64,000 bases of DNA from Pachyseris speciosa (Eukaryota > Cnidaria > Anthozoa > Scleractinia > Pachyseridae), in NCBI GenBank assembly GCA_016490735.1, contig JAEMWC010000053.1, positions 153,501 through 217,500 on the forward strand, given 5' to 3'. The notes beneath the pieces are model-generated. The model was not told the DNA's origin and did no database searches. It was given only the letters and a program-made list of their open reading frames with translations. Within the stretch, counting starts at the first letter, position 1; each line of letters opens with the position of its first letter. Position numbers and translations under genes: made by a program. Shown piece after piece: positions 34,311 to 44,217 of the stretch.

Positions 34311-35529
34311 GTTCATGCAATTAGTACGTAATTCCCAAGGTATCAGTAGTTCCCATCCCATCATGTAAAAGTACTTTCTTCACAGAGGTCTAAATGGAAG
34401 ATTTTTAAGGAAACGATAAATTGTGTGGTGCAGATCCAGATTGAGTTTTGATTTATGAAAAAAAAAAACTAACACAATGTTATGAAAACGTGAACGGGTG
34501 TTTCCAGTGACTCAGACAGAGCGACGAGTCTTAATTTTGCAATCTGTAAACCAAGGTTGGTTATGAAAACAATATTCAGTGTAAAGATGCTGCTTCAAAA
34601 GAGCTTTGCATGAGTATACGACACATCTCTTAACAGATAGCACATTCCTTAAAGGTGCCTTTACGAAAAAAAGGGTTTAAAACAAACGTTATGGCAGTCA
34701 TTAAAGATGGTCTACTTGAAGCGATGTTTTACACTTTTTAAATTGTTATCGTTTATCCGCTAACGCAACCACCGATAATATAAAATTTAACACACTTCGA
34801 CACCTTGAAATTTTCAGAACTTCAGGGGATCACTTTTAAACCTAATGTCCCCTTCTTTTCCAGCCTTTTTCCCGTCAGTTCTAAACCAAGATTATCGATA
34901 CATGTAGCAAATTATCATTATCTTGGCTTAAAATAAGAGAGACAAAAATTAAATAATGAAGTTTGAGGAACAGCTTAATCCTCCTACCAAACGTATTGTA
35001 AACCAATGCAAAAATAAAATCCTACATTAGGTTTTGAAATAACTTATCATAACCAACCAATTGACTCAAAATATGCAAGTCCTTCTTATTGCATTATTAC
35101 ATTGTTCTTGTTAAGATACGTGCTTTTGCAATACTGTATGAAGTTATGGTCATGCAAATAAAGTTACTTGTTGTTGTTATTTGGTGGCAAAATATTTATT
35201 TACCCCACCCCCTTAAAAGTAACACTTCTGGCGTCAGTCACTGTGTGGAATTTTTCTTAACTCAACCCAAACAATATGGCGTAAGAATTTCTATAAAAAA
35301 AGTAACTTTACCTGGTAATTGATCTTAGTTGCCTTCTCTGCATCCAAGAAAAAGTGAAAATTGTGTCTTTTAGTACATCTCCATGACAACTGTTGCCACG
35401 GCAGCATGAAAATACATACAACAAACCTGTACCTATTTGATAGGGTCTTAATTTCGTATTATCACTTCTGTTAATCTTTCATGAATGGTTATTTTTCAAG
35501 ATTTAACACGTGATAGCTCTGATTATCTT
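34311..35529. other. no recognisable feature
   Basis: AT-rich non-coding sequence between the nuclease-like element and repeat R2. No exon, tRNA box or TIR is seen. Confidence 0.4.
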
Positions 35530-36025
35530 TCAGCCTCGTTTCCATGCTGACCAAAAATTTAGGCAATTTCGATAAAGTATCCTCAATTAAGTGGATTTTT
35601 TCAACATAATTAGCATATGACCTATATGTTATGTTCGGATACTCAATTCGTCAATTTAATCATTATTACGGCTTATGCAGGAATTGAAACTTGGCAGAAT
35701 GGACAAAAAAACAATGATTTTTGAGGAAAACTCGGTCATGTGACATGTCACGTGACATAATTTCACCAAGGTTAGTACTTAAAATTTGGATACAATCCTA
35801 TTCATCACCTTTAGGTACGTTTTCCGTTGTTTTGATGAACGGGGTTAAATTTACAAGGGAAATATTGGTTGAGCCTCGTTTCCATCTTGTGTGCTATATT
35901 AGGGGGAAAGAACCCCATTTATCTCATTACTGGCACCAAAATCTCGGACTACATAGTACCTACTCTTAAAGAGCAGTTATTCTTCTATAGAAATCTAGTG
36001 TCACCCTAGTGGGTGGGTTCAGCTA
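35530..36025 (-). repeat. Dispersed repeat R2, inverted copy
   Basis: Reverse-orientation partner of 29525-30055. It begins AGCCTCGTTTCCATGCTGACC and contains TGACATGTCACGTGACATAA. The frame at 35721-35969 is open only by chance. Confidence 0.8.
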
Positions 36026-36717
36026 ACTCTTTGAATAAGGCCTTTTTAGAAAATAGCTCCTTGACTAATATACCTGCACTACCTTATATGGTCAATGAAC
36101 GCTTCAGCAAACAGAGGAAGCTGAATAAAATTTTCCTCGAAACGGCAGCCATTAAAACATTAGTCGTCTCGCAGCGGAATGAACGAGTAGAAATTTCGAA
36201 ACTGGAACCGAAACAGAAATGGAATTCAACTTTTCATTGCTGAGTGTTTTAGAACGACAAAAACCAGTGCTGGGATCGTGTTGATATTTAGCTGATAGCA
36301 AACCGCACTTTTATTATCGAAATACCGAAAGAGTTTTTTAACTGAACTATACGAAAATGAAAAAAAAATTGTATTCAACAACAAGTTTCGACGTCACCAA
36401 TCTGTAACTATGCTCCCGAGCCATTCTGTTCAAAACAAATTGAACAGACAAGAACTTCAGTGAAAATGTGCACTATTAAAAATCTTTCCAGCGATCAGTG
36501 ACACTTTTTAAGAAGTTAACACACATTGAACTCCATGCAACGTATCATTCACCAGCTTCAAACTTTCCGGCTACAGATATGATGTTTTGTAAAAAGAGAG
36601 AAGAATCGACGTTTTTGTTGTTCTTGTTATTTTGTTCAGCCGCGTTTCCAGTTTTCGTTCCACGCAATCTGCTTATGACTGCTTATGACTTATGACTTTC
36701 AATCTGCTTTTGACTGT

Positions 36718-36753
36718 TAATATATATATATATATCTATATATATATATATGT

Positions 36754-36791
<38 letters not shown>
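36718..36791. repeat. (TA)n microsatellite
   Basis: Interrupted TA array immediately 5' of PLE fragment B. Confidence 0.95.
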
Positions 36792-36795
<4 letters not shown>

Positions 36796-37170
36796 AATAG
36801 AGTGACACTTCCTAAACAGCAAATTAGAGACCCGCACACGCGTATGCTAGGAGTCAGCAAGCATATTGATGAATGTGCTGCGGGATTGACACCTCAGTTC
36901 ACTATCTTTCCGTTTTATAAGATTCTCAGCCCCTCAGAAGGCATGAGAAAGAACAAAGAGAGGTTTTTTATTTTGAAGTATAAACCCGTTCTTAATGATT
37001 TAAAATTACGCTAATTGCTCGCGCGCGCTTAGAATTACAATAGCCATTATAATTGTAATTACAATTACATCTGTGACGCAATAAGTCAATAAACACACTT
37101 TGCTATGCCTGAAGAGCCGCAACAGCGGTGAAACGCGTAGCGCTAAAGCAAAGTAACAGAAGACTTTGGG

Positions 37171-37171
<1 letters not shown>
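36790..37171 (+). mobile_element. Penelope-like element B, 3' end only
   Basis: Open codons 36790-37014 give QIRDPHTRMLGVSKHIDECA, FTIFPFYKILS and RFFILKYKPVLNDL. This is the tail of a PLE GIY-YIG domain (xVsxHIdxC, fPFyk, E/RxFIxKyKPxLN). A stop and about 80 bases precede the hammerhead at 37099-37152, and then a (TA)n tract. The element is cut on its 5' side at the (TA)n at 36718-36791. Confidence 0.75.
37099..37152 (+). ncRNA. Hammerhead ribozyme, PLE B
   Basis: Core CTGAAGAG (position 7 is free in hammerheads), stem II CCGC-AACA-GCGG, GAAA, stem III ACG/CGU, and cleavage triplet GTA ending at 37139. Stem I is made by TTTGCT (37099-37104) with AGCAAA (37147-37152) plus inner GC pairs around an internal loop. 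This is a type I hammerhead with a very short stem III. Its 10.1-11.1 pair is G-U instead of G-C. Confidence 0.75.

Positions 37172-37227
<56 letters not shown>
37172..37227. repeat. (TA)n microsatellite
   Basis: TA array between the end of PLE B and the 3' end of PLE C. Confidence 0.95.
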
Positions 37228-37229
<2 letters not shown>

Positions 37230-37259
37230 AATAATAGCCAAGAACTGGAAAATACGACT

Positions 37260-37301
37260 TTGCCAATATTTCGTCTTTATTAAAAGACTTCATCAGGGCA
37301 A
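37260..37301 (-). ncRNA. Hammerhead ribozyme, PLE C
   Basis: On the minus strand: stem I TTGCC with GGCAA, core CTGATGA, stem II GTCTTT-TAAT-AAAGAC, GAAA, then ATATT with cleavage expected after the last T and before GGCAA. All conserved core positions are present. Stem III is reduced to an A-U pair closing a two-base loop, as in other PLE hammerheads. Confidence 0.8.
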
Positions 37302-37431
37302 CTGATGTGAAAGCGGTTAAAACCGTTATAAGATATACGCTAGCTGATGTGAGACGCTAATACGAGACTTAAAGCTGCTCGCGCGCTGTAAAGCGCGCGC
37401 GTTACATATAAGTGAAGCAATGAGAGCGATA

Positions 37432-38308
37432 TTAAAATAAATCCCTTCGAGGATTCCTACTACAGAAAAAATCATCACTATTAAGACCCAGTGGATAAAT
37501 ACATCGAAGACGGTATGCCCACTGGGCCTCCCTATCCCTAAGATATTCCTCACTTGAACACTTGTCTATTAACTGTATTCTAACATCACTCAAACCATGA
37601 TGGTCTGCCTGATTGAAATGCCTGTATATAACATCGTCTTTAAGTTTATTCTCCGAGGATAGTCCTCTGTGCGCATTAATCCTAGACTTGTGGTTATTAA
37701 ATCTAGTCCTAAATTTGTTAATAGTAGATCCCACATACTGCATTTGACACGTTGCACAAGACAATAGGTACACTACGTGGTCTGAATTACAATCCAGCTT
37801 AAAATTAATCACAAAATCTCTCCCAGTAACTCTACTTTTGAAACAAATGCCCTCATCCAAGAAATCACAAACCCTGCATCGTCTATCCCCACATCTACCA
37901 CAACCCTTAACAGTAACTGGTGTCTTAAGTTCGGAATGTACCAGAATGTCCTTAAGGCATTTAGGCCGCCGGAAAGCCACCATGGGCACCTGTTCCAAGG
38001 CCAGCTGGCAACGCCTAGAAGATTGCAAAACAGGATGAAGCCTGTGTAATATTTTAGAAATACAAGGGAGTGCCGGATGAAATGTGACCACAAAAGGAAT
38101 ACGTTTATTACAAGCAGGCTGCTTATCCCTAAGGGTTTGTTCCCTGGGAATCCTACGCGCTCGATCTATTTGCCCCTCCACATGCTCCCTGTTATAACCC
38201 CTTTTAACCAAGTAACTGCACAATTCCTCAGCCCGTTTATCAAACAAAGCATCCGTGGAACATATACGTCTTATTCTAAGGGCCTGACCAAAAGGGATAC
38301 CTTTCTTA
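37432..38308 (-). CDS. PLE C: RT thumb, zinc motif and GIY-YIG endonuclease
   Basis: From about 38308: GIPFGQALRIRRICS (RT thumb motif shared by PLEs), AEELCSYLVKRGY, a basic linker, then CGRCGDRRCRVCDF (a cysteine cluster known between RT and endonuclease in PLEs). The GIY-YIG domain follows: HVVYLLSCATCQMQYVGSTI, then FRTRFNNHKSRI and REAQWAYRL. It is open to a stop at 37432. The apparent N-terminus upstream of 38308 is only translated microsatellite. The polymerase domain is missing, so it is a dead fragment. Confidence 0.85.
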
Positions 38309-38346
38309 CATATATACATATATACATATATACATATATATATATA
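38309..38346. repeat. TATATACA/(TA)n array
   Basis: Short TA-rich array at the truncated 5' end of PLE C. Confidence 0.9.
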
Positions 38347-38414
38347 AAGAAACTGTAAACTTCTGTGTCGAATGATGACACTAAAAACAATGAAAACCCA
38401 AAGTCTTCTGTTAC

Positions 38415-38468
38415 TTTGCTTTAGCGCTACGCGTTTCACCGCTGTTGCGGCTCCTCAGGCATAGCAAA
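38415..38468 (-). ncRNA. Hammerhead ribozyme, inverted PLE B-type copy
   Basis: The minus strand carries the same sequence as 37099-37152 with one core difference: CTGAGGAG instead of CTGAAGAG, which is the free position 7. All stems are kept: TTTGCT/AGCAAA, CCGC/GCGG, ACG/CGU. The flank matches PLE B for about 40 bases on either side. No B-type ORF accompanies it. Confidence 0.75.
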
Positions 38469-38544
38469 GTGTGTTTATTGTTTCCTGGGTAGAATGTATT
38501 TCGTAGAGCGCTCAACTCATTTGATTGAGGAGCTTTCACTATAA

Positions 38545-39540
38545 CTTCACAGGAGTTCAGGCTTCAGGAGTAATCATCGTTTTATTGCGACAGTGCTGTT
38601 TCGTATGGTTCAAAATTATATGACCACACTCATCAGGCAACTTAACGATTTAGTATTAAAACTAACCGAACTGGCAGTAAAATATGGATGGTTGTTATGG
38701 GGATGCGTACATTCAAGACATTGTATCTAGGTAACAGATGCTTTTTGTCTTAGTTGCGTTGCTCTAAAGTTCTGGAGCACATATCTGTTTCTGTGGGGGC
38801 ATGAACTCGCTAGCTCGTTTCGCCTGTTTAGGCTACACAGCTCTTTTCTACAAATGATGATGAATTTTTCATACAGACAAAGATTACATTTTTTGTTAAT
38901 GTTGCTATAGGGTTTACATTTCTTTAAAATTTTCCATTTCATCTGGAAAGGATTCTTGTTGTCTTGTAAATTCCAAACATACTTCGAGAGTTCTGTTTCA
39001 TTTCTTCTGTTGGAGTGTCGGAAAGATGTCTGATGGTTTCTGTAACGTTGCCAGTCCGAAATACGTTTCAGTTGTCGTCTCTGTGGTTACTGTGGCTTGG
39101 TAGATGACATTTGTCTGCAGGCATTTTCCTTCTAGTGGACAGTCTGGTTATTTTCTGCAATTGCAGTTGTCAGGTTGTTGCGTTGGTGAGTTCAAATTTG
39201 AGAGAATGTGCTTGTTGTGTGACGAGATGATAGATTTCATGTTTGGCATGCATGAGTAGCTGAGTTTAAGTGTGTGTCTGTTGAAAATCTTGTGAAGTGG
39301 ATGGTTCTTTGGGAAGCATCTGTCGACGATGTGTAGGAACTTTCTTCGAAGGTTAGTTCTGACGTTTGAATTGAAAGGAGGGTTGTACCATGTGGTGTTT
39401 CTTGTTCGTTTTCTTTTGTTTTTCCAAGCTTGCTCTTGTGAAGGATTTTACGTCAGCTTGTGACTGTATCCACTTTCTTCAAGAGCTTTCTGGTAAGGTG
39501 CAATGGATTCTTCAAATACTTCTTTGCTGGATGATAACAA
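38545..39540 (-). mobile_element. Penelope-like element D, 5'-truncated
   Basis: Minus-strand remnant of a second PLE clade. In changing frames it reads YQKALEESGYSHKLT, TTWYNPPFNSNVRTN, SYSCMPNMKSIISSHN, CPLEGKCLQTNVIYQATV (GIY-YIG start), then MKWKILKKCKPYSN and CNLCLYEKFIIICRKELC (endonuclease C-terminus, open at 38727-38942). Stops and frameshifts are common. It ends in the hammerhead at 38585-38641. A second copy lies at 55460-57215. Confidence 0.8.
38585..38641 (-). ncRNA. Hammerhead ribozyme, PLE D
   Basis: Minus strand: TTGC, CTGATGAG, stem II GTGTGGT with ACCATAC (one G-U), GAAA, stem III ACAG-CA-CUGU, cleavage triplet GTC, then GCAA pairing with TTGC. Every conserved position fits. 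Stem III is four pairs with a two-base loop, the best formed of the set. Confidence 0.85.
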
Positions 39541-39556
39541 AATACGTAGAAATAAG

Positions 39557-39606
<50 letters not shown>

Positions 39607-39624
39607 CTTATTTCTACGTATTTT
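39539..39624. repeat. (TA)n framed by a perfect inverted repeat
   Basis: AAAATACGTAGAAATAAGTA plus AA on the left and its exact reverse complement on the right flank about 21 TA units. The whole 86 bases can form one hairpin. Confidence 0.95.
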
Positions 39625-39691
39625 GTTTTTAGAAATTGTATCATACCTTGTATTAATGTTATTATACCATGTATTAATTTTGATATATATA

Positions 39692-40445
39692 TTTAGCCAA
39701 GCCTAACGGCGGAGCTGCTAAGCATTCTTTTTCTACTGGCATTTACATACAGTCTGCTTGTCATATCACCCATCCGACCTTACTCAAGCTACAGATGCAA
39801 TGCTGTAGAAAATAGTATGGAAAGGTGATCTGAGCCAGTGGCACAGTGGATTTGGCCCCCCGCGGATTTGCACCCTCCAGTCCATATCTGCTTGTGGATC
39901 AGATTTGGACCCCCTAGTCCAGAACTGCTAGCAGATATTAGCTCCCTTTTACGGATTTGGACTCCCACCCCTCCTTAAAACAAGCGTTCTATTGAGTAAG
40001 GTAATAAAATTCCTTTGCAAATTGTGTTTGGAGTTCTTAAAAAAAGCAGAATAAAAATATTGAGGTTTCTTTTAAATAATCTTTAATACTATGTGTAAAA
40101 AAGAACCTACAACGCTCGTTTGCATCTATACATTTTTAAAAGAAAACATTCTTAACAGCTTAGAGGAATACCTAAGGACTGGTCTGTTTCCCTGTTCAAC
40201 TGTAGGCTACTTAGTTATGGTTTAGGACCACTAGACATTGGTGGAGAAGCCTGGTGATTGCTCCTTTGAATCAGTATCACATCAGTTATATAGTGATTCA
40301 GATCATCACTTCAGAATGAATGCAATTTCAATTATCCACAGCTTCCAATAAAGACTGTTGTTGTTTTGGTTGTTGTTGTTCCCATAAGACAGTCGGAAAT
40401 TGTGTATCCTCTGTATATATGTATACCTCAAGAAATTATGAAAGA
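39692..40445 (+). repeat. Repeat R1, 5' part only
   Basis: Matches 15105-15850 (TTTCTACTGGCATTTACAT, CAATGCTGTAGAAAATAGTA, ACTGTAGGCTACTTAGTTAT). The similarity ends at about 40445, after a GTT-rich insertion at 40360-40382 absent from the full copy. Confidence 0.8.
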
Positions 40446-41080
40446 AAGATATATGGAAAGCAAAAAAATATTTAGATGATATGAATTAAGACCAAGATAT
40501 TTCTTTTTATCAGTTACTTCTTGACCTTACTATCACAAAAAAGACTGCTTGCTAGCATTAAGCTCATCAATCAATGCACCTATAGTGTTTTCAAAAAGAA
40601 ACCCAGCTGCTCTCCTGGCCAGCCAAGTGCAAGACCAAACAACTTAATAAAATATTGGACTTTTGTTTGATATCACTATCAAGGTAATTAACAATGTAGT
40701 ATGAGTATTTAAGGTAATGATTCATCAAAGCAAAAGTTCTGGAAATCACTGTTAGCCACCTTACAGTAACTTGATTTTCTATTTTGCAAGAAAGATAATG
40801 ACTAGTCTCACATTTATCCATGTACATTTGAAATTGCACAACATACTTCATCAAACATTAGAAATCCTATTAAACATTAATGGCAAATGTCAGCCAAACA
40901 TAACACAAGATTGCAGGTGTGACCAGCTACTAATAAAGTTAATTGGAAGACTGTATGCAGGAGAAGAAAGTCCAAAGGATCAGTACATTGATAAGAAAGA
41001 GCTCACTTTAATTTTAATTTTAAGTTTAAGTTTAATAATACTTTATCATGCGAATAAAAGTACGTTGATAGCTAAGTTAA
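40446..41080. other. Unassigned; weak hAT-like trace
   Basis: The minus frame at 40591-40854 contains KIENQVTVRWLTVISRTFAL, faintly like the TRWLSL region of hAT transposases, but there is no other supporting motif. Otherwise nothing is seen. Confidence 0.2.
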
Positions 41081-41084
41081 TCTT

Positions 41085-41545
41085 TTGTCTCACGATTGAG
41101 TCACAATGATGTGGATCGCGACGTTTCGACCGCTATACTGCTGGTCTTCATCAGGCGATGGTGTCGAATGGGTGCGTGTGAGAATAAGAAGCACCGTGGC
41201 TGGTCGTGATTGGTGCGTTTCGATCCTCGCTTAGGCTGTTGTTGATTGGAGGATTATCCTTGTCGTTCAGACTAGAAATTGTTCCCTCAGCGGTCCGCTT
41301 TGGTACTGATCGGCTGTTGTGTTGTCTGATATAGGCATCCACGCTTCAGGAATTTCAATTCCACTGTCCCTGTTAATGTTGTTAGGGTGAAGTCTTATGT
41401 GAATAGCCTCTTTAACCCTACGGGTGTACCAGTGTGGTTCTCGGTCAATAAATTTAACTTCGTCCCAGAGCGGATAATGTCCGGTCGCGTTGCTATGTTC
41501 TTCCCGTCTCTCCAATATAAACCTTACCACATTCGCAGGGAATCT
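41085..41545 (-). mobile_element. PLE E family, inverted 3' fragment
   Basis: Minus-strand piece carrying the endonuclease C-terminus, EHSNATGHYPLWDEVKFIDR then WYTRRVKEAIHIRLHPNNIN. Its hammerhead is at 41115-41159. It lies back to back with the forward copy that starts near 41560. An internal deletion joins VVRFILERRE directly to EHSNATG. Confidence 0.8.
41115..41159 (-). ncRNA. Hammerhead ribozyme, PLE E family
   Basis: Minus strand: ATCGC, CTGATGA, stem II GACC...GGTC around AGCAGTATAGC, GAAAC, cleavage triplet GTC, then GCGAT pairing with ATCGC. The core is canonical. Stem III is reduced to A-U closing CG, as reported for metazoan PLE hammerheads that work best as dimers. Confidence 0.75.
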
Positions 41546-41660
41546 TGTAAGACCGCGGACCGCTGAGGGAAAAATTTTGTGACTCAATCCTGAGACAAAA
41601 GATTTACTCACCTATAATATTGATAATATTGACCTGAAATATGGGTGCACAGCCCTAAGG

Positions 41661-43667
41661 TTGATTCGCCGACACGAACGATGCTCACGCAAGCTCGCGC
41701 GTTATGCCAACCATCTCACCTTTCTTACAAGGTGTGGAAGGAACCATGTTGTTCCTAGAGACCTTCGGGTCCGTTCGCCAGTTCCAACAAGAGGCGGTCA
41801 CAGAGTAGCCGAACTAGCATCCTTGAGATTGCTAAGAGAGAGAATACGATTAGCTCAGAGAGCTAAGGGAGATGCGATAAAAAGTAGCCACTCTACTGCG
41901 AAGAATATAACAACCACTCTTTCGCCTGAAGATGCTTCTGAGATACTTGAAAATATCAGATGCAATACACAACGACTGTTTAATAAAACCAGAGAAAGGC
42001 AGACAGATAAGTTTGATAACCTACTGCTCGAGAAACAGTCTTCTGTTTCAACGACTAGAACACCTCATGTCGACATAATACCTCAAGTCGACAAATCCAA
42101 AAGGGTTATCAACTTACCCTCCAGGTCCTTAAGTCACCCCGAAGTGTCTTTACTACATAAAGAGTTAAATTTCGCTGTAACACCTAGTAGCATCCCAGCG
42201 ACTGAGATAATTGCTAAAGTGGAGTCTGCTATAAGACCACTTGACGCAGAACAGGCCGACACTGTCAGGAGAAACGTGAACTCTATTCTCCAACGGGCTA
42301 AGCCTCGCAAACCTAACATTACCAGGCATATGCGACATGCACTCAAAGGTTTAAAAGAGGATGCCACCATCATGATTCTCCCAGCAGATAAAGGTCGTGC
42401 CAGTGTAGTGCTAGATAAGAAGACCTATCACGATAAGATGAAGGCACTGATTGAGACTGGTCCATACCGATTCCTTAAGAAGGACCCAACGGACCGCTTA
42501 AGCCGAAAGTTCACTGAAAAACTTGTGAGCCTGAAGCGAAGTGGACACCTGACAGATTCTGTGTATCACAAGATCAGGCCCAGGCATAAGCAACCACCAA
42601 GAATTTATGGCCTTCCCAAGATACACAAGATATACAAGGCCAACACACCACTGAGACCTATAGTCTCTTGTGTGAACACCTTTGCTTATGACCTGTCTTC
42701 CTACTTAGCCGATGTATTATCTCCTCTAACAGGGAACTCAGAGTACACAGTTGACAACTCAACTCATTTTGTGTCCATTGTGGAAGGTGAAAAGGTACTA
42801 GAGAATGAGATCATGGTGTCTTTCGACGTAGTGTCTCTGTTCATGAACGTTCCGATCGAAGGAGCAGTACAGACTGCACTGCGAAAACTAGAAGCTGACC
42901 CGTGCCTTGCCAACCGCACGACTCTAACACCTACGCAGATTACAGATCTCTTGAGTTTCGTTCTTAGATCCCCATACTTCCAGTATCATGGACTTATTTA
43001 CGAACAGCAGGAAGGAGCAGCCATGGGTAGCCCGGTATCCGTAGTCATAGCTAACCTCAACATGGAGGATTTTGAGGAGCAAGCTTTGACATCGACGCCC
43101 TGCACACCTAAGATCTGGAAACGCTATGTGGATGACATCTTTACCATCTTAAACCGTGACAAAGTTGACTCGTTCTTACAACACCTCAATAGTCAACAGC
43201 CGACGATCCGTTTCACAATGGAAACTGAGAATGACAACTCAATTTCCTTCCTTCATACGTTGATCATCAAGGATTCGAATGGACACCTCTCTACCAGTGT
43301 TTACAGAAAGCCTACACACACTGATCAATACCTAGCGTATGATTCACATCACCCGCAATCTGTAAAACGCGGTATTGTCAAGTGCCTGTACGATCGATCT
43401 AAACACCTCATAACAAAACCATCAGTTATCTCTCATGAAAATAAACACCTCTCTTTGGTCCTTGTTTCCAACGGTTATCCGTTTTCGTTTTTAAAAAATG
43501 TTACGAAAACCAAGGGACGAACAACCACTAAAGAACCTGAACCCGGAATTAAATCTACTGTGGTTCTGCCATACGTCAAAGGCACATCGGAGGCTTTTCG
43601 CCGTTGCCTACAACAACAAGGCATACGGTCGTTTTCAGATCTGACACAACTCTTAGATCACATCTAG
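41661..43667 (+). CDS. PLE E reverse transcriptase (frameshifted before endonuclease)
   Basis: 668 open codons. N-terminal PLE region with SRSLSHPEVSLLHKELNF, then PADKGRASVVLDKK, PRIYGLPKIHK, LRPIVSCVNTF, SFDVVSLFMNVPI (motif A with catalytic Asp), AAMGSPVSVVIANL, KRYVDDIFTIL (catalytic YVDD), SISFLHTLII, and VYRKPTHTDQYLAYDSHHP. Near 43628 one base fewer than in the sister copy at 55515-56343 shifts the frame, so the protein ends at LLDHI before the endonuclease. The true start is uncertain; the first in-frame codons after 41661 are basic (RRHERCSRKLARYA). Confidence 0.9.
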   Translation: MIRRHERCSRKLARYANHLTFLTRCGRNHVVPRDLRVRSPVPTRGGHRVAELASLRLLRERIRLAQRAKGDAIKSSHSTAKNITTTLSPEDASEILENIRCNTQRLFNKTRERQTDKFDNLLLEKQSSVSTTRTPHVDIIPQVDKSKRVINLPSRSLSHPEVSLLHKELNFAVTPSSIPATEIIAKVESAIRPLDAEQADTVRRNVNSILQRAKPRKPNITRHMRHALKGLKEDATIMILPADKGRASVVLDKKTYHDKMKALIETGPYRFLKKDPTDRLSRKFTEKLVSLKRSGHLTDSVYHKIRPRHKQPPRIYGLPKIHKIYKANTPLRPIVSCVNTFAYDLSSYLADVLSPLTGNSEYTVDNSTHFVSIVEGEKVLENEIMVSFDVVSLFMNVPIEGAVQTALRKLEADPCLANRTTLTPTQITDLLSFVLRSPYFQYHGLIYEQQEGAAMGSPVSVVIANLNMEDFEEQALTSTPCTPKIWKRYVDDIFTILNRDKVDSFLQHLNSQQPTIRFTMETENDNSISFLHTLIIKDSNGHLSTSVYRKPTHTDQYLAYDSHHPQSVKRGIVKCLYDRSKHLITKPSVISHENKHLSLVLVSNGYPFSFLKNVTKTKGRTTTKEPEPGIKSTVVLPYVKGTSEAFRRCLQQQGIRSFSDLTQLLDHI

Positions 43668-44217
43668 TGCGACCTAAGGACATTGTCGATCCAGTAAAAC
43701 AAGACGGTGTAGTCTACAAGATTCCCTGCGAATGTGGTAAGGTTTATATTGGAGAGACGGGAAGATCTATGCATGAACGGATTAAGGAACTCGATAGAGA
43801 TATACGGCTTGCTCGAACGCAATCCTCCGCCGTTTCAGAACATAGCAACGCGACCGGACATTATCCTCTCTGGGACGAAGTTAAATTTATTGACCGAAAC
43901 GCACATTGATACACCCGTAGGGTTAAAGGGGCTATTCACATAAGACTTCACCCTAACAACATTAACAGGGACAGTGCAATTGAAATTCCTGAAGCGTGGA
44001 TGCCCACGATCAGACAACACAACAGCCGATCAGTACCAAAGCGGACCGCTGAGGGAACAATTTCTAGTCTGAACGACAAGGATCGAAATGCTCCAATCAA
44101 CAACAGCCTAAGCGAGGATCGAAACGCACCAATCACGACCAGCCACGGTGCTTCTTATTCTCACACGCAACCAGTCGACACCATCGCGATCCACATCTTT
44201 GTGACTCAATCCTGAGA
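43630..44217 (+). pseudogene. PLE E GIY-YIG endonuclease (stop at 43907)
   Basis: Continues the PLE E protein in the shifted frame: RSDTTLRSHLVRPKDIVDPV, then GVVYKIPCECGKVYIGETGR (GIY-YIG core), MHERIKELDRDIRLA, HSNATGHYPLWDEVKFIDRN. It is cut by a TGA at 43907-43909 where the sister copies have Trp (PHWYTRRVK). Beyond it the frame reads on to about 44214. Two lesions plus loss of the ribozyme make this copy inactive. Confidence 0.85.

Larger units (their letters stand above)
37235..38308 (-). mobile_element. Penelope-like element C, 5'-truncated
   Basis: Minus-strand PLE with coding part 37432-38308 and a hammerhead at 37260-37301 just 3' of it. The 5' side is cut in the RT thumb and abuts a TA-rich array (38309-38346). 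It is bracketed by inverted copies of the PLE B terminal region (37085-37171 and 38395-38475). Confidence 0.85.

Noticed and set aside
40591..40854. Minus-strand ORF resembling a hAT transposase around VRWLTVISRT
   Set aside because: Only one weak motif; flanking sequence contains stops in all frames and no TIR or zinc-finger region.
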